NCBI RefSeq assembly: GCF_007859945.1
Contig: NZ_SJPQ01000002.1
Location: 260,588 to 324,587 of the forward strand
Reading direction: 5' to 3'
DNA length: 64,000 nt
Source of the DNA: Pseudobythopirellula maris
Lineage (GTDB): Bacteria > Planctomycetota > Planctomycetia > Pirellulales > Lacipirellulaceae
The position numbers and the translations under genes were made by a program. How positions within the stretch are numbered: the first letter of the stretch is position 1; each line of letters opens with the position of its first letter. The notes under the pieces are model-generated. The model saw only the letters and a program-made list of their open reading frames with translations, was not told the origin of the DNA and searched no databases. This document shows, in pieces, positions 32,613-41,708 of the stretch.

Positions 32613-33764
32613 CTAGCGCTGCGCGGGCGCTTCGGCCTGAGCCACCTCGGGGCGTTTCAGGTCGCCGGTGAAGACGGTCCAGATCCGGGCCGATTCCTTC
32701 ATTTTGGCGACCTTGCTGTTGATCACTTTGTCGAAGCGTTCGCTGCGGATCTTCGTGCGGATATCGGACTGCACCTCCCGGAAGGGGGTGTGCCCCGCCT
32801 CTTGGCGCTCGATGACTCGCACGATGTGAAACCCTTGCGGGCTCTCGAGAATGGGGCTCATCTGGCCGACCGGCAGCTCGAACAAGGCGCGATCGATCGC
32901 CTCGCTGGCCAGCGCGCCTTGGGTGGTCCAGTCGTGGCCTCCCCCGTCGGCGGCGCTAAAGCCGTGCGACGAGCTCTTGGCGATCTCGGTGAACGCGGGG
33001 CCCGCGCCGGCCGAAACCGACGCCTGATGCGCCACGTTGCCGAGTGTGGCGATCGCCCGCCAGGCGTCGCCTTTCGTTTGGAAACGATCGAAGTGGACCG
33101 CCAGCTCCTCCCACCGCGCGCGATTCGGCACGGCGTACTCTTCCTGGTGCTCGGCGTAGTAGGCGAGCATGTCGTCGTGCGTGACTTCTTTGTTGTAGTC
33201 GATGTTCTCTTGCAGCCAACTGCGGGCGATCATCTTCTGGAAAAAGTCGGCCTTCCGCTCGGCGAGAGTTGTCCCGAGTTCGTTCAGACGCTCTTCCAAC
33301 TGGCTGATGTCGTCGACCCCCACACGCTCCATCAGGACCGGGGCCTCGTTCTTGTAGAAAGTCGACTCCATGCTGCGATGGATCGCGGCGAGGTCGGCCT
33401 TGGGCGCCTTGCGACGGAAGTCGGAGTAAAACAGCTTGAGGTCGAGCATGGCCATCAGGCTCTGCTGCATCAGCATCCGCTTGACCATTTCCATCTCAGC
33501 CGGTGGGACCTGCGACCGCATCTCGGGCGGCATGGTCGCCAGCCGTTGCTCGATCTGCAAGTTGACCTCCCACATCAACTCGCCCGCCAGGATGACCTGG
33601 TCGTTCACCTTGGCGACGATCTCGCACTCCTCGATCGGCTGGGCCTCGTTGGCGCGGGCCGCCGGCGCGAAAGCGGCGGCGAACAAAGCGATCGTGGTGA
33701 AAACCAGCGGGGCGGAAATGCGGTGCAGGGCGCGCAAAGCGACTTCTCGTTGGGGACGGGGCAA
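32613..33764 (-). CDS. Parvulin-type peptidyl-prolyl isomerase, SurA-like
   Basis: About 383 residues, secreted (ISAPLVFTTIALFAAAFAPAARA). The front part resembles the SurA N domain: IVAKVNDQVILAGELMWEVN, LMQQSLMAMLDLKLFYSDFR. The parvulin domain lies at about 215-345: RWEELAVHFDRFQTKGDAWR, FTEIAKSSSHGFSAADGGGH, IDRALFELPVGQMSPILESP, GFHIVRVIERQEAGHTPFRE. It would help fold outer-membrane or secreted proteins in the periplasm. Start codon is uncertain: TTG 33764, or TTG 33737 with GAGAAG upstream. It follows mfd by 19 bp on the same strand and may be co-transcribed. Confidence 0.88.
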   Translation of the reverse strand: MPRPQREVALRALHRISAPLVFTTIALFAAAFAPAARANEAQPIEECEIVAKVNDQVILAGELMWEVNLQIEQRLATMPPEMRSQVPPAEMEMVKRMLMQQSLMAMLDLKLFYSDFRRKAPKADLAAIHRSMESTFYKNEAPVLMERVGVDDISQLEERLNELGTTLAERKADFFQKMIARSWLQENIDYNKEVTHDDMLAYYAEHQEEYAVPNRARWEELAVHFDRFQTKGDAWRAIATLGNVAHQASVSAGAGPAFTEIAKSSSHGFSAADGGGHDWTTQGALASEAIDRALFELPVGQMSPILESPQGFHIVRVIERQEAGHTPFREVQSDIRTKIRSERFDKVINSKVAKMKESARIWTVFTGDLKRPEVAQAEAPAQR

Positions 33765-33783
33765 AGTGCCGAGCGGCGGGAGT

Positions 33784-36700
33784 CTAGGGGGCCTCCGACA
33801 CCGGCCGCAAGAGCGATTTCGCCGCCCGCAGCGGGCCGTCGGACTCTTGGGCTAGCGTGCCGAGCGGCAGGTACGCCTCGGTGGCGTCGGCCACGCGCAG
33901 CGCGCCGTCGGTCGAGGCCACCAGCCGTGCTAGCTTGTCGCGGGACGAGTAGCCGAGCACCAGGTAGTCGTCCTCGCGCCGCAGGGTGTGAACGCCCCAG
34001 CCGTGCGCCCAGACGCGCAGGCGAGCCATCTCGACGAGCGTGAGCGCCGGCTCCGGCGGGGGGCCGAAGCGGTCGGCCAGCTCCGCGGTGAAGTCGTCGA
34101 CCTCCGCCTCGGTGGCGGTGCGGGCCAGGCGCCGATAGAGGTCGATCTTGTCACGCTGGTCGCCGACGTAATCGCCCGGCAGGTGGGCGACCACCGGCAG
34201 GTCGACGTTCACCTCGACCGAGTCCCGCGCGGGCAGGCTCTTGAGCTCCCTGACCGCCTTCTCGAGCATCGTGCAGTACATCTCGTAGCCGACCGTGGCG
34301 ATGTGCCCGCTCTGCTGCGACCCCAAGAGGGCCCCGGCGCCGCGGATCTCGAGGTCGCGCATCGACAAAGCAAAGCCGGCGCCGAGCTGGCTGAACTCCT
34401 CGATCGCCCGCAGCCGGCGGGCCGCCTCGGGGTTGAGGTGCTTGTTCTCGTCCACCAGCAGGTAGCAGTAGGAGCGCCTCCCGGAGCGACCCACCCTGCC
34501 CCGCAGCTGGTGCAGGTCGGCCAGGCCGTAGCGCTCGGCGTCGTCGATGATCATCGTGTTGGCGTTGGCGATGTCGAGACCCGACTCGATGATCGTGGTG
34601 GCCAGCAACACGTCGCACTCGTGACGCACGAAGCGTGTCATGACCTCCTCGAGCTCGCCGCCGGTCATCTGAGCGTGCCCCACCTCGACGCGCGCCTCGG
34701 GCACGATCTCGCGCAGCCTCGTGGCGACCGCCTGGATGTCGTGCACGCGGTTGTGGACGAAGTACGCCTGCCCGTCGCGGCTGAGCTCGCGCAGCAGGGC
34801 GTGGCGCACCATCTCGGCGTTGAACCGCGTGACGCGTGTCTCGACCGCCAACCGGTCGGCCGGCGGGGTCTCGAGGTTCGAGATGCTCCGCACGCCCAAG
34901 AGCGCCATGTGCAGCGTGCGGGGGATCGGCGTGGCGGTCATCGTCAGCACGTCGACCATCGCCCGCAACGCCTTGAGACGCTCCTTCACCGCGACCCCGA
35001 ACCGCTGCTCCTCGTCGATGATGACAAGCCCCAGGTTCTGGAACTCGACGTCGGCCGAGGCGAGCCGGTGCGTGCCGATGAGCACGTCGACCGCGCCGCC
35101 CGCCGTCCGCTTGAGGGTCTTGTTCTGCTCGCCCTTGGTGTTGAAGCGGCTGATCCCCTCGATCACGAACGGGAACTCGGCCATCCGCTCGGTGAACGTG
35201 CGGCGGTGCTGCTCGGCGAGCACCGTGGTGGGGGCGAGCACCGCGACCTGGTAGCCGGCGTCGATCGCCTTGAAAGCCGCGCGCATGGCGACCTCGGTCT
35301 TGCCGAACCCGACGTCGCCGCACAACAGGCGGTCCATCGGCTTGGTCTGCTGCATGTCGGCCTTGATCGCCGCGATCGCCTCGACCTGATCGGGCGTGGC
35401 GTCGTAGGGGAACGACGCGTCGAACTCGCGCTGCCACTCGGTGTCGGCCGGGTAGCGGATGCCGGGCCGGGCGTCGCGTCGGGCCTGGATCTCGAGCATG
35501 TCGGAGGCCAGGTCGGCCACCGCCTCGTACGCGGCCCGCTTCTGCCGCTGCCAACTGGCGCCGCCGATCTTCGCCAGCGCGGGCTTGAGCTTCTTGCCGC
35601 CCACGTACTTCTGCACCAGCTCGATGCGTGAGGCGGGCACGTATATCCGCGTGCCGCCGTCGTACTCGATCTCAAGGTGCTCGTAAGCGCGGCCCTCCTT
35701 CTCGACGAGCTTCATGCCGCGGTAGCGGCCGATGCCGTGCGAGACGTGGACCACGAGGTCGCCCTCGCGGAGCTCGAGGAACGTGTCGATCGCACGCCCC
35801 GCCACCATGCGGGCTTTGCCGCGGGCCACGTCGTGGCGGTTGAACAGCTCGGCGCTGCTCATCACGACCACCGGCTCGGCGCCCACCAGTCGGAAGCCTT
35901 GGCTGAGCTGGCCGATCTCCAGCCGCAGCCGCCCCTCCTTCGCCATCGTCGTGGAGCCCAGCAATTCGGTGAGCCGCTCGATCTCGGCCTCGGTCGGGCA
36001 CACGACCACGGCCTCCTGACCGCCGCCGATCGCGTCGAGCTCGTCGCGCACTCGGTTCGCGTCGCCGCTGAAACGCTCGACCGACTCGAACCCGAGGTGC
36101 CCCGTTTCTTCGAGCGAGCCGGCCGGCACGCCGGCGGCCGTCACGCTCGGGTACTTGTAGATCTCTGCGAGCGTGGTCCGCACGCTGTGCAACTCGCCCG
36201 GCCGGCTGGAACGCTCGTGGAAGTAGCGCCCCTCCTCCTGCAGGTCGGAGGGCTCGACCATCAGGAACCACGCGCCGCTCGGCGCGTAAGCCGTGAAGTG
36301 CGCCCGGCTCGGCGCCGCGGGGTCGAGCATCGTCACGTCGACCCAATCGACCGAGCCCAAGCTGCGCTGGGTGGCGACATCGAACTCGCGGATCGATTCG
36401 ATCTCGTCGCCAAACAGCTCGAGGCGGGCAGGGTGCTCGGCGTCCGGGGCGTAAAGATCGAGGATGCCGCCCCGCAGGGCGAACTCTCCCGGCAACTCTA
36501 CGGCCGTGGTGCGGTGGCAGCCGTGGTCCACCAGCCAACGAGAAAGCTCCTCGGTGTCGAGTTCGGCGCCGACCGCTAGCCGGCGGGTCCCTTCGGCGAG
36601 CGTGTCGCGCGCAGGCACGGGCTGCAGCAGCGCCTGGATGCTCGCCACGACCAACCGCGGACCGTCCGTCCCGCCGGCGGCCAGGCGTTTGAGCGTGCGG

Positions 36701-37056
36701 AGCCGAGAGCCGTGGGCCTCGTCGTGGGCCACCCTCTCGCTGGCGTCGGCCTGCCACGCCGGGAAGGGCGCCACGCGGTCGCGGGTGAACAATTCCAGGT
36801 CGGACGAGAAGGCCGCCACGTCGCCGTCGTGCGGCAGGACGACCACCACCGGGCCGTCCGCTTCGGTTCGCCGGCCGGCCAAGGCCGCCGCGACGAGGGC
36901 GCGCGAAGCCCCCCAGACTCCGCCGAGCGTGCCGCTGTGGCCCGCCTCGAGGCTCGCCGCGACGCGGGCGAAGTCATCCTGTACGCCAAGTTGGGCGGCC
37001 AGCCGCCCCAGCCGCGCGGCGGGCTCCTGGCCGACCGCGGACGCTATGCTACTCAC
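33784..37056 (-). CDS. mfd: Transcription-repair coupling factor Mfd
   Basis: 1090 residues; Mfd removes stalled RNA polymerase and recruits UvrA to the lesion. N-terminal UvrB-like domains 1a/2/1b (VELPGEFALRGGILDLYAPD, ARLELFGDEIESIREFDVAT), an RNAP-interaction domain (LREGDLVVHVSHGIGRYRGM, GTRIYVPASRIELVQKYVGG), then the RecG-like motor with Walker A LLCGDVGFGKTEVAM near 575-590, DEEQ box LVIIDEEQRFGV, TATPIPRTLHMALLGVRS, and ESGLDIANANTMIIDDAERY. The C-terminus has the autoinhibitory domain 7 with LPVVAHLPGDYVGDQRDKID. GTG start at 37056. Together with uvrB at 54606, it shows nucleotide-excision repair genes in this window, though not linked. Confidence 0.96.
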   Translation of the reverse strand: MSSIASAVGQEPAARLGRLAAQLGVQDDFARVAASLEAGHSGTLGGVWGASRALVAAALAGRRTEADGPVVVVLPHDGDVAAFSSDLELFTRDRVAPFPAWQADASERVAHDEAHGSRLRTLKRLAAGGTDGPRLVVASIQALLQPVPARDTLAEGTRRLAVGAELDTEELSRWLVDHGCHRTTAVELPGEFALRGGILDLYAPDAEHPARLELFGDEIESIREFDVATQRSLGSVDWVDVTMLDPAAPSRAHFTAYAPSGAWFLMVEPSDLQEEGRYFHERSSRPGELHSVRTTLAEIYKYPSVTAAGVPAGSLEETGHLGFESVERFSGDANRVRDELDAIGGGQEAVVVCPTEAEIERLTELLGSTTMAKEGRLRLEIGQLSQGFRLVGAEPVVVMSSAELFNRHDVARGKARMVAGRAIDTFLELREGDLVVHVSHGIGRYRGMKLVEKEGRAYEHLEIEYDGGTRIYVPASRIELVQKYVGGKKLKPALAKIGGASWQRQKRAAYEAVADLASDMLEIQARRDARPGIRYPADTEWQREFDASFPYDATPDQVEAIAAIKADMQQTKPMDRLLCGDVGFGKTEVAMRAAFKAIDAGYQVAVLAPTTVLAEQHRRTFTERMAEFPFVIEGISRFNTKGEQNKTLKRTAGGAVDVLIGTHRLASADVEFQNLGLVIIDEEQRFGVAVKERLKALRAMVDVLTMTATPIPRTLHMALLGVRSISNLETPPADRLAVETRVTRFNAEMVRHALLRELSRDGQAYFVHNRVHDIQAVATRLREIVPEARVEVGHAQMTGGELEEVMTRFVRHECDVLLATTIIESGLDIANANTMIIDDAERYGLADLHQLRGRVGRSGRRSYCYLLVDENKHLNPEAARRLRAIEEFSQLGAGFALSMRDLEIRGAGALLGSQQSGHIATVGYEMYCTMLEKAVRELKSLPARDSVEVNVDLPVVAHLPGDYVGDQRDKIDLYRRLARTATEAEVDDFTAELADRFGPPPEPALTLVEMARLRVWAHGWGVHTLRREDDYLVLGYSSRDKLARLVASTDGALRVADATEAYLPLGTLAQESDGPLRAAKSLLRPVSEAP

Positions 37057-37290
37057 GCCACGATTCTAGGCGAGCCAGTGGCCCACGGGTAGTCGAGCCT
37101 CCGATGGTCACGGGCCCCGACGCGGGCAAGAATCCCTGCACTCCCGCGGGCCGCCCCTGTTGGTCGCTTGCCGCAAGCATAGAATGGCGTCACTGGCACC
37201 GACGCCGTCGCACACGCCCTTACGGGTTGAGAGATCACAGGGCGATCACGCGGCGGCGTTTTTCCGTACCGGCCCCGTTTGGCGCCCCTC

Positions 37291-38700
37291 ATGCCACAGT
37301 TTGCTGGCTCGATCAATCAGTACCCGGCTCGCGCGTCGCTCTCTTGGTACGCGGCGCTGATCGTCATTGGGTTCCTGACCCTCTATTTCATCCCTAGCTG
37401 TGCGGGGGATTCGGAGGCGCCGATCTCGCTGCTCGAGGCGTTGTTCACCGCCACCAGCGCGGCGTGTGTCACCGGCCTGACGGTCCGATCGACGAGCGGC
37501 GATTTCTCGATGCTCGGCCAGGGGATCATCCTGGCCCTGATCCAGCTGGGCGGGATCGGCATCATGACGGTCACGACTTTTATCGTCGTGCAGTTCAACA
37601 AGCGGGGCAGCATCCGCCAGCGGCAGGTCGTGGCCGAGACCCTCGGCGCCAGCGGCGACAACGACCTCAGGCGGATCCTTTGGAAGGTCATCGCGATGAC
37701 CCTCGGCTGCGAGGCGCTCGGCTTCCTGGTCCTCGCAAGCCACTCGCTGCTGCGGTTCGACCACTACCAGGAGCTCGGGCTCTGGGCCACGCGTGGCGAG
37801 GCGCTGTGGCACGCGCTGTTCCACTCGGTCTCGGCCTTCTGCAACGCGGGCTTCTCGCTCAACGACGACAGCCTCGTGCCGTTCGCCGGCGACCCGATCG
37901 TGACATTGACCATTGGCCTGCTGATCGTCGTCGGCGGGCTCGGCTTCCCCGTGTTCAACGACCTGTGGCGCCACCGCCACAGCCTCCGCCAGAACTACTG
38001 GAAGCTGCTCCAGATGCACACCAAGATCATGCTGCTCGGCACCGCCGCGTTGCTGCTGTTTGGTTTCGCCAGCTTCTTGGTGCTGGAGTGGGACGGCGCG
38101 ATCAGCGACGCCTCGCTGATGTCGAAGCTCAACGTCGCGATGTCGCACTCGATCAACTGCCGCACCGCCGGCTTCAACAGCGTCGAGATCCCACAGATGA
38201 CCAACGCGATGTTGTTCATCTCGATCGTGCTGATGTCGATCGGCGGCGGGCCGTGCTCCACGGCGGGCGGGTTCAAGGTGACCACCGCCGCGATCATCGC
38301 CATGCGGGCGTGGTCCACGTTCCGCGGATTCCCCAGGGTAAACCTCTACCGCCGCACGATCCCGCCGCACGCCGTCGAGCGGGCGATCGCCACGGCGATG
38401 CTGTTCGCCGCCGTGGCTGGCCTCGCGCTCACCACGATCTTGGTGATCGAGCAATCGGGCGCGGGCCACCTCAGCAGCAAGGGGTTGTTCTTGGAGGCGC
38501 TGTTCGAGATCATCTCGGCGCTGGGCACCGTGGGGCTGAGCACCGGGCTCACCAACACGCTGAGCGACGTGAGCCTGCTGATCGTCGTCGTGCTGATGCT
38601 GCTCGGCCGGTTGGGCCCGATCTCCACCTTCGCCGCCCTGTCGTACGGCCAGCGGAGCGAGCCGATCGAGTACCCCAACGAGGAGCCGCTGGTGGGCTGA
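37291..38700 (+). CDS. TrkH/KtrB family potassium uptake membrane subunit
   Basis: 469 residues from the ATG at 37291 (MPQFAGSINQYPARASLSWY). Four pore-loop repeats of the Trk/Ktr fold are seen, each with a Gly in the selectivity filter: TSAACVTGLTVRST, SVSAFCNAGFSLND, SINCRTAGFNSVEI and ISALGTVGLSTGLT. Around them are paired membrane helices (for example LALIQLGGIGIMTVTTFIVV, LTIGLLIVVGGLGFPVFNDL). It passes K+ (or Na+) inward, gated by a cytosolic RCK subunit. The gene for that subunit, trkA-like, is 94 bp downstream. The protein size fits KtrB/TrkH of the short type. Confidence 0.93.
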   Translation: MPQFAGSINQYPARASLSWYAALIVIGFLTLYFIPSCAGDSEAPISLLEALFTATSAACVTGLTVRSTSGDFSMLGQGIILALIQLGGIGIMTVTTFIVVQFNKRGSIRQRQVVAETLGASGDNDLRRILWKVIAMTLGCEALGFLVLASHSLLRFDHYQELGLWATRGEALWHALFHSVSAFCNAGFSLNDDSLVPFAGDPIVTLTIGLLIVVGGLGFPVFNDLWRHRHSLRQNYWKLLQMHTKIMLLGTAALLLFGFASFLVLEWDGAISDASLMSKLNVAMSHSINCRTAGFNSVEIPQMTNAMLFISIVLMSIGGGPCSTAGGFKVTTAAIIAMRAWSTFRGFPRVNLYRRTIPPHAVERAIATAMLFAAVAGLALTTILVIEQSGAGHLSSKGLFLEALFEIISALGTVGLSTGLTNTLSDVSLLIVVVLMLLGRLGPISTFAALSYGQRSEPIEYPNEEPLVG

Positions 38701-38760
38701 CGCCCTCGAAGAACCGTAGAAGATAGAAAGCAGAGCAGGAGATTCCGGCTCGCCTTCCCC

Positions 38761-38782
38761 TGACCTCCGACCTCTCACCTCC
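38761..38782. repeat. Solo arm of the GACCTC repeat family
   Basis: TGACCTCCGACCTCTCACCTCC at 38761-38782 (22 bp) is identical to part of the right arm of the 14577-15034 unit. No matching inverted partner was found near. It lies just upstream of the trkA-like gene start. Confidence 0.8.
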
Positions 38783-38794
38783 GACCCCACTTTC

Positions 38795-39460
38795 ATGGCT
38801 GAAACCAAGCAATTCGTCGTCATCGGGCTCGGTTCGTTCGGCGGGGCGCTCGCCACACGGCTCTCGCAGAACAGCTGCCGGGTGACCGGCATGGATTCGA
38901 ACAAGGAGAGTGTCGAGGCGCTCAAGGACGTGCTCTACGAGGCGGTGATCGGCGACGCCCGGGACCGCGACTCGATCGCCCACCTGCCGGTCGACTCGGC
39001 CCACGCGGTGTTCATCAGCATGGGCGAAGACATCACCCAGTCGCTCTTGGCCACGCTGCACGCCAAGGAGCTCGGCGCCCGCCAGGTGATCGTCAAGGGC
39101 GTCACCCAGGAGCACGCCCGCATCCTCAAGTGCCTGGGCGTCGACCGGGTGATCTTCCCCGAGACCGAGATCGCCCGCCAGTTGGCCGACCGCATGACCT
39201 GGCCGAACGTGATCGACTTCTTGCCGATCGACCCGGAGTACAGCTTTCTCGAGATCGCGATGCCCGACACCTACTCGGGCAAGACGCTCCAGGACCTCGA
39301 CCTGCGCAAGAAGTTCAACATCTGGGTCGTGGGCGTCAAGGACGCGCTCTCCGGCAAGCTGGAGATGTTTCCCGGCGGGCAATACACCCTCTCCGCCGAC
39401 CAGGTGCTGCTCGTGGTGGGCAAGCAAGAGGATGTCAGCAAGATCGCCAGCATGACCTAA
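38795..39460 (+). CDS. TrkA/KtrA-type potassium channel regulator (RCK domains)
   Basis: 221 residues. An RCK_N Rossmann domain opens FVVIGLGSFGGALATRLSQN with the GxGxxG nucleotide loop; DARDRDSI follows strand 3 in the usual place; VIVKGVTQEHARILKCLGVD then VIFPETEIARQLADRMTWPN ends the domain. A TrkA_C domain is at about 150-221 (FLEIAMPDTYSGKTLQDLDL, QYTLSADQVLLVVGKQEDVS). These peripheral cytosolic subunits bind ATP/ADP or NAD(H) and gate TrkH/KtrB. It is encoded directly after the TrkH-like gene. Confidence 0.93.
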   Translation: MAETKQFVVIGLGSFGGALATRLSQNSCRVTGMDSNKESVEALKDVLYEAVIGDARDRDSIAHLPVDSAHAVFISMGEDITQSLLATLHAKELGARQVIVKGVTQEHARILKCLGVDRVIFPETEIARQLADRMTWPNVIDFLPIDPEYSFLEIAMPDTYSGKTLQDLDLRKKFNIWVVGVKDALSGKLEMFPGGQYTLSADQVLLVVGKQEDVSKIASMT

Positions 39461-39471
39461 GGGAACCAAAG

Positions 39472-40116
39472 ATGTCGTTCGCCGAGATGCGTAAGAATTA
39501 CATGCTCCACGGACTCAACGAGGCCGACTGCGACGCAAGCCCCTTTGCGCAGTTCGAGCAATGGATCATCGAGGCGTCCGATCAGAAGCCGGGCGACTGG
39601 TTCGAGGTGAACGCGATGACCCTCTCGACCGCGTCGAACGAGGGGGCGGTTTCGTCGCGGCAGGTCTTGCTCAAGGGCTTCGACACGGAGGGGTTTGTCT
39701 TCTACACCAACTACTCTTCCCAGAAAGGCAGCGAGCTGGCGGAGAACCCCCGCGCCGCGCTCAATTTCTTTTGGCCCCACATCGAGCGCCAAGTGCGCGC
39801 CGAGGGCGTGGTGACCAAGACCGACCGCGAGCTTTCGTCCGCCTACTTCCATTCGCGTCCGCGGGAGAGCCAGCTGGGAGCGATTGTGTCGGATCAGTCG
39901 AGCGTGATTGAGAGTCGCCAAGCGTTGGAAGAGAAGTACGCCGCCGCCGAGCGCGAGCACAAAGACGTCGAGATCCCGCTGCCCGACACCTGGGGTGGCT
40001 ACCGCGTGGCTCCGACGATGTTCGAGTTCTGGCAAGGCCGCGTCGGCAGGCTCCACGACCGTCTGCGCTACACGCTCGAAGAGGGCGAATGGGTGCTGCG
40101 CCGCGTGGCGCCGTGA
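39472..40116 (+). CDS. pdxH: Pyridoxamine 5'-phosphate oxidase
   Basis: 214 residues; FMN-dependent oxidation of pyridoxine- or pyridoxamine-5'-phosphate to PLP. MTLSTASNEGAVSSRQVLLK near 48-67 and EGFVFYTNYSSQKGSELAEN near 72-91 hold the FMN/PLP-binding positions; ALNFFWPHIERQVRAEGVV near 95-113; SRPRESQLGAIVSDQSSVI; and the signature tail PTMFEFWQGRVGRLHDRLRY with the conserved R-L-H-D-R. ATG at 39472, preceded by GGGAACC, 11 bp after the trkA-like gene, so probably in one operon with it. The 3' end overlaps the convergent YrhK gene by 49 bp. Confidence 0.95.
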   Translation: MSFAEMRKNYMLHGLNEADCDASPFAQFEQWIIEASDQKPGDWFEVNAMTLSTASNEGAVSSRQVLLKGFDTEGFVFYTNYSSQKGSELAENPRAALNFFWPHIERQVRAEGVVTKTDRELSSAYFHSRPRESQLGAIVSDQSSVIESRQALEEKYAAAEREHKDVEIPLPDTWGGYRVAPTMFEFWQGRVGRLHDRLRYTLEEGEWVLRRVAP

Positions 40117-40385
40117 TGGATTTTCACCGCGTGCGTCGATAAACGACGGGCCTTCGCCACGATTTCCGGCACGCTGTGGAACAGCAGCAAGCACGATCCA
40201 ACGATAAACAGCCAAACGCCGGCGTGTTTCGTGGCCGCGCTCAAGAAGCAAACGCTACCCACGAGGAACATCGCGTTGCCCAGCGTTCCGAACAAGCTGA
40301 CCATCAGCTCCTGTCGGTCGTGCAACGAGGCCGAGCCTGTATCGTCGGCTTGCTCCACCCTTGCGGGCCCTGCTGAGTTGTTCAT
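40068..40385 (-). CDS. YrhK-like small membrane protein
   Basis: 105 residues with a core SLFGTLGNAMFLVGSVCFLS and GVWLFIVGSCLLLFHSVPEI, which matches the YrhK domain (two membrane helices with Gly-Ser pairs). The function is unknown. The ATG at 40385 is the only reasonable start. The C-terminal 16 codons overlap the end of pdxH on the other strand, so the tail is constrained by both genes and is basic and Ser-rich (RRSTHSPSSSV). Confidence 0.7.
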   Translation of the reverse strand: MNNSAGPARVEQADDTGSASLHDRQELMVSLFGTLGNAMFLVGSVCFLSAATKHAGVWLFIVGSCLLLFHSVPEIVAKARRLSTHAVKIHHGATRRSTHSPSSSV

Positions 40386-40497
40386 CGGCGGTCGTTGATT
40401 GTTTTAGCTTGAAGACCTAGCCAAACCGCTCCCGAGCGACCGGCGAGGCCGCGGCCTCGCCGGTCGCACTGCTGCAACAGCGCCTCGGCCATCGCAT

Positions 40498-41010
40498 CTA
40501 AGCCTGAGGCGAGGCGACGTTGGCGTACGATTCCGCAATGCGAGTGAGCTTCTTATCGGCGGCCCCCTCTTCGTCCAGGGTCTCCTGCAGCAGATCTGCC
40601 GCCCGCTGCATGCCGAGTTGATTGGCCAACGCGCGGGCCGTGCCGTAGCCCGCCATCTCGTAGTGCTCCACCCGTTGGGCCGAGGCAATCAGCGCCGCGT
40701 CGAGGACGGCCGGGTCGCCTTTGGCGCTGACAAAATCATCGCCCTCACTGATGAGCCCCTTCATCGCGTCGCACGAGTCGCGTTCGGGCTCCATGTCGAG
40801 CAGCGAGAAGATCTGCTCGAGCCTGCGCACGTGGCCCTCGGTCTCTTGCAGATGGCTTCGGAACGCCTCTTTCAATTCCGCAGAGTCGGCCGCGTCGGCC
40901 ATCTTGGGCAGCGCCTTGGTGAGCCGGTGCTCGGCGTCGTACAGGTCTTCCAACTGGACCAAGAACAGTTCATTGAGTGTGTCGAATTGCCTGCTAGTGA
41001 AGAGTCCCAT
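40498..41010 (-). CDS. DUF892 ferritin-like protein (YciE/YciF family)
   Basis: 170 residues from the ATG at 41010; AGGAG lies 7 bases before it. DUF892 signatures: FDTLNELFLVQLEDLYDAEH, RLTKALPKMADAADSAELKE, AFRSHLQETEGHVRRLEQIF, ERDSCDAMKGLISEGDDF, AALIASAQRVEHYEMAGYGT, ALANQLGMQRAADLLQETLD and EEGAADKKLT. Glu and His at E-x-x-H spacings (QETEGHV, QRVEHYE, DEE) would bind a di-iron centre in a four-helix bundle. E. coli YciE/YciF are stress-induced; the substrate is unknown. It stands alone behind a MITE-like element. Confidence 0.92.
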   Translation of the reverse strand: MGLFTSRQFDTLNELFLVQLEDLYDAEHRLTKALPKMADAADSAELKEAFRSHLQETEGHVRRLEQIFSLLDMEPERDSCDAMKGLISEGDDFVSAKGDPAVLDAALIASAQRVEHYEMAGYGTARALANQLGMQRAADLLQETLDEEGAADKKLTRIAESYANVASPQA

Positions 41011-41094
41011 TTCCATGCTCCTGATAAGGCTTGAAGTACGGTCTCGAAGAGGCGCGGCCCCTCCCCACGCTGGCGGGGGCGATGACGGCAACGC

Positions 41095-41253
41095 CTAGAG
41101 CGGTTTTCGAATTGGTGTGGACGAGCGGGGAAGCGATTGGCGGCGTGGCGAGGAAGCCGAAGCAGGCAATGCGGTGCATTGTCGATGCAGGCTGACGAAG
41201 CCATGACGCCGATCGCGAGCCGAGCGTCTGCACCAATGAGCAAACCGCTCTAG
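41095..41253. repeat. MITE-like palindromic element, 159 bp
   Basis: Ends CTAGAGCGGTTT (41095-41106) and AAACCGCTCTAG (41242-41253) are perfect 12-bp inverted repeats. Pairing continues inward with ATTGGTG / CACCAAT and further matches, so that the two 80-bp halves are roughly 65-70 percent complementary by eye. No ORF is inside. It lies directly upstream of the DUF892 gene. The form fits a miniature inverted-repeat transposable element. Confidence 0.8.
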
Positions 41254-41708
41254 CAGCGATCTAGGCAAAACCTATGCCTGACTCAGCTCGCACAACTCCA
41301 ACGCTGGTCGAGAGTTCATTTACGCCCTAATTTGCCGACTCATTTAACAAGCCCGATCGCAGCGAGGGTTCCACGCTATCGCTCGCCACTCGCTGAGCGA
41401 GCGGCAGGCACGCGGCTCAGCCGATGGCCGGCTTGGTTTCCGTGAGAACAAAATCGGGGCGTCGGCATATCGGGAGGCGGATGAAAAAGCCCTTTCTCAG
41501 AGGCCGCTACGGAGAAGCCAAGTGCGGCTGGGAGCACTGAGATGGCGCCGGCGCCGACCTTTTCAGGCGATTCCGAGATTCCCGAGGGAATATTGCACCG
41601 CTGGGGAGCGTATGGGAGTAGATTGTCGTCTTGCGCATGCGAGGCGGCCGGGCCCTGTCGGACCGGGAACCGTCTCCTTCTTCGTTTTTAGGTAGTTGAG
41701 ACATAGTA
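41254..41708. other. Long leader region upstream of the cold-shock gene
   Basis: 455 bp without a gene. Cold-shock genes often have long structured 5' leaders, and this region has local inverted stretches such as CTCGCTGAGCGAG (near 41390) and TTCCCGAGGGAA (near 41580). No conserved cold-shock box or promoter was recognised. It may contain the transcript leader of the gene at 41709. Confidence 0.35.

Noticed and set aside
33988-35631. Long plus-strand frame over mfd
   Set aside because: Shadow; mfd is intact on the minus strand.
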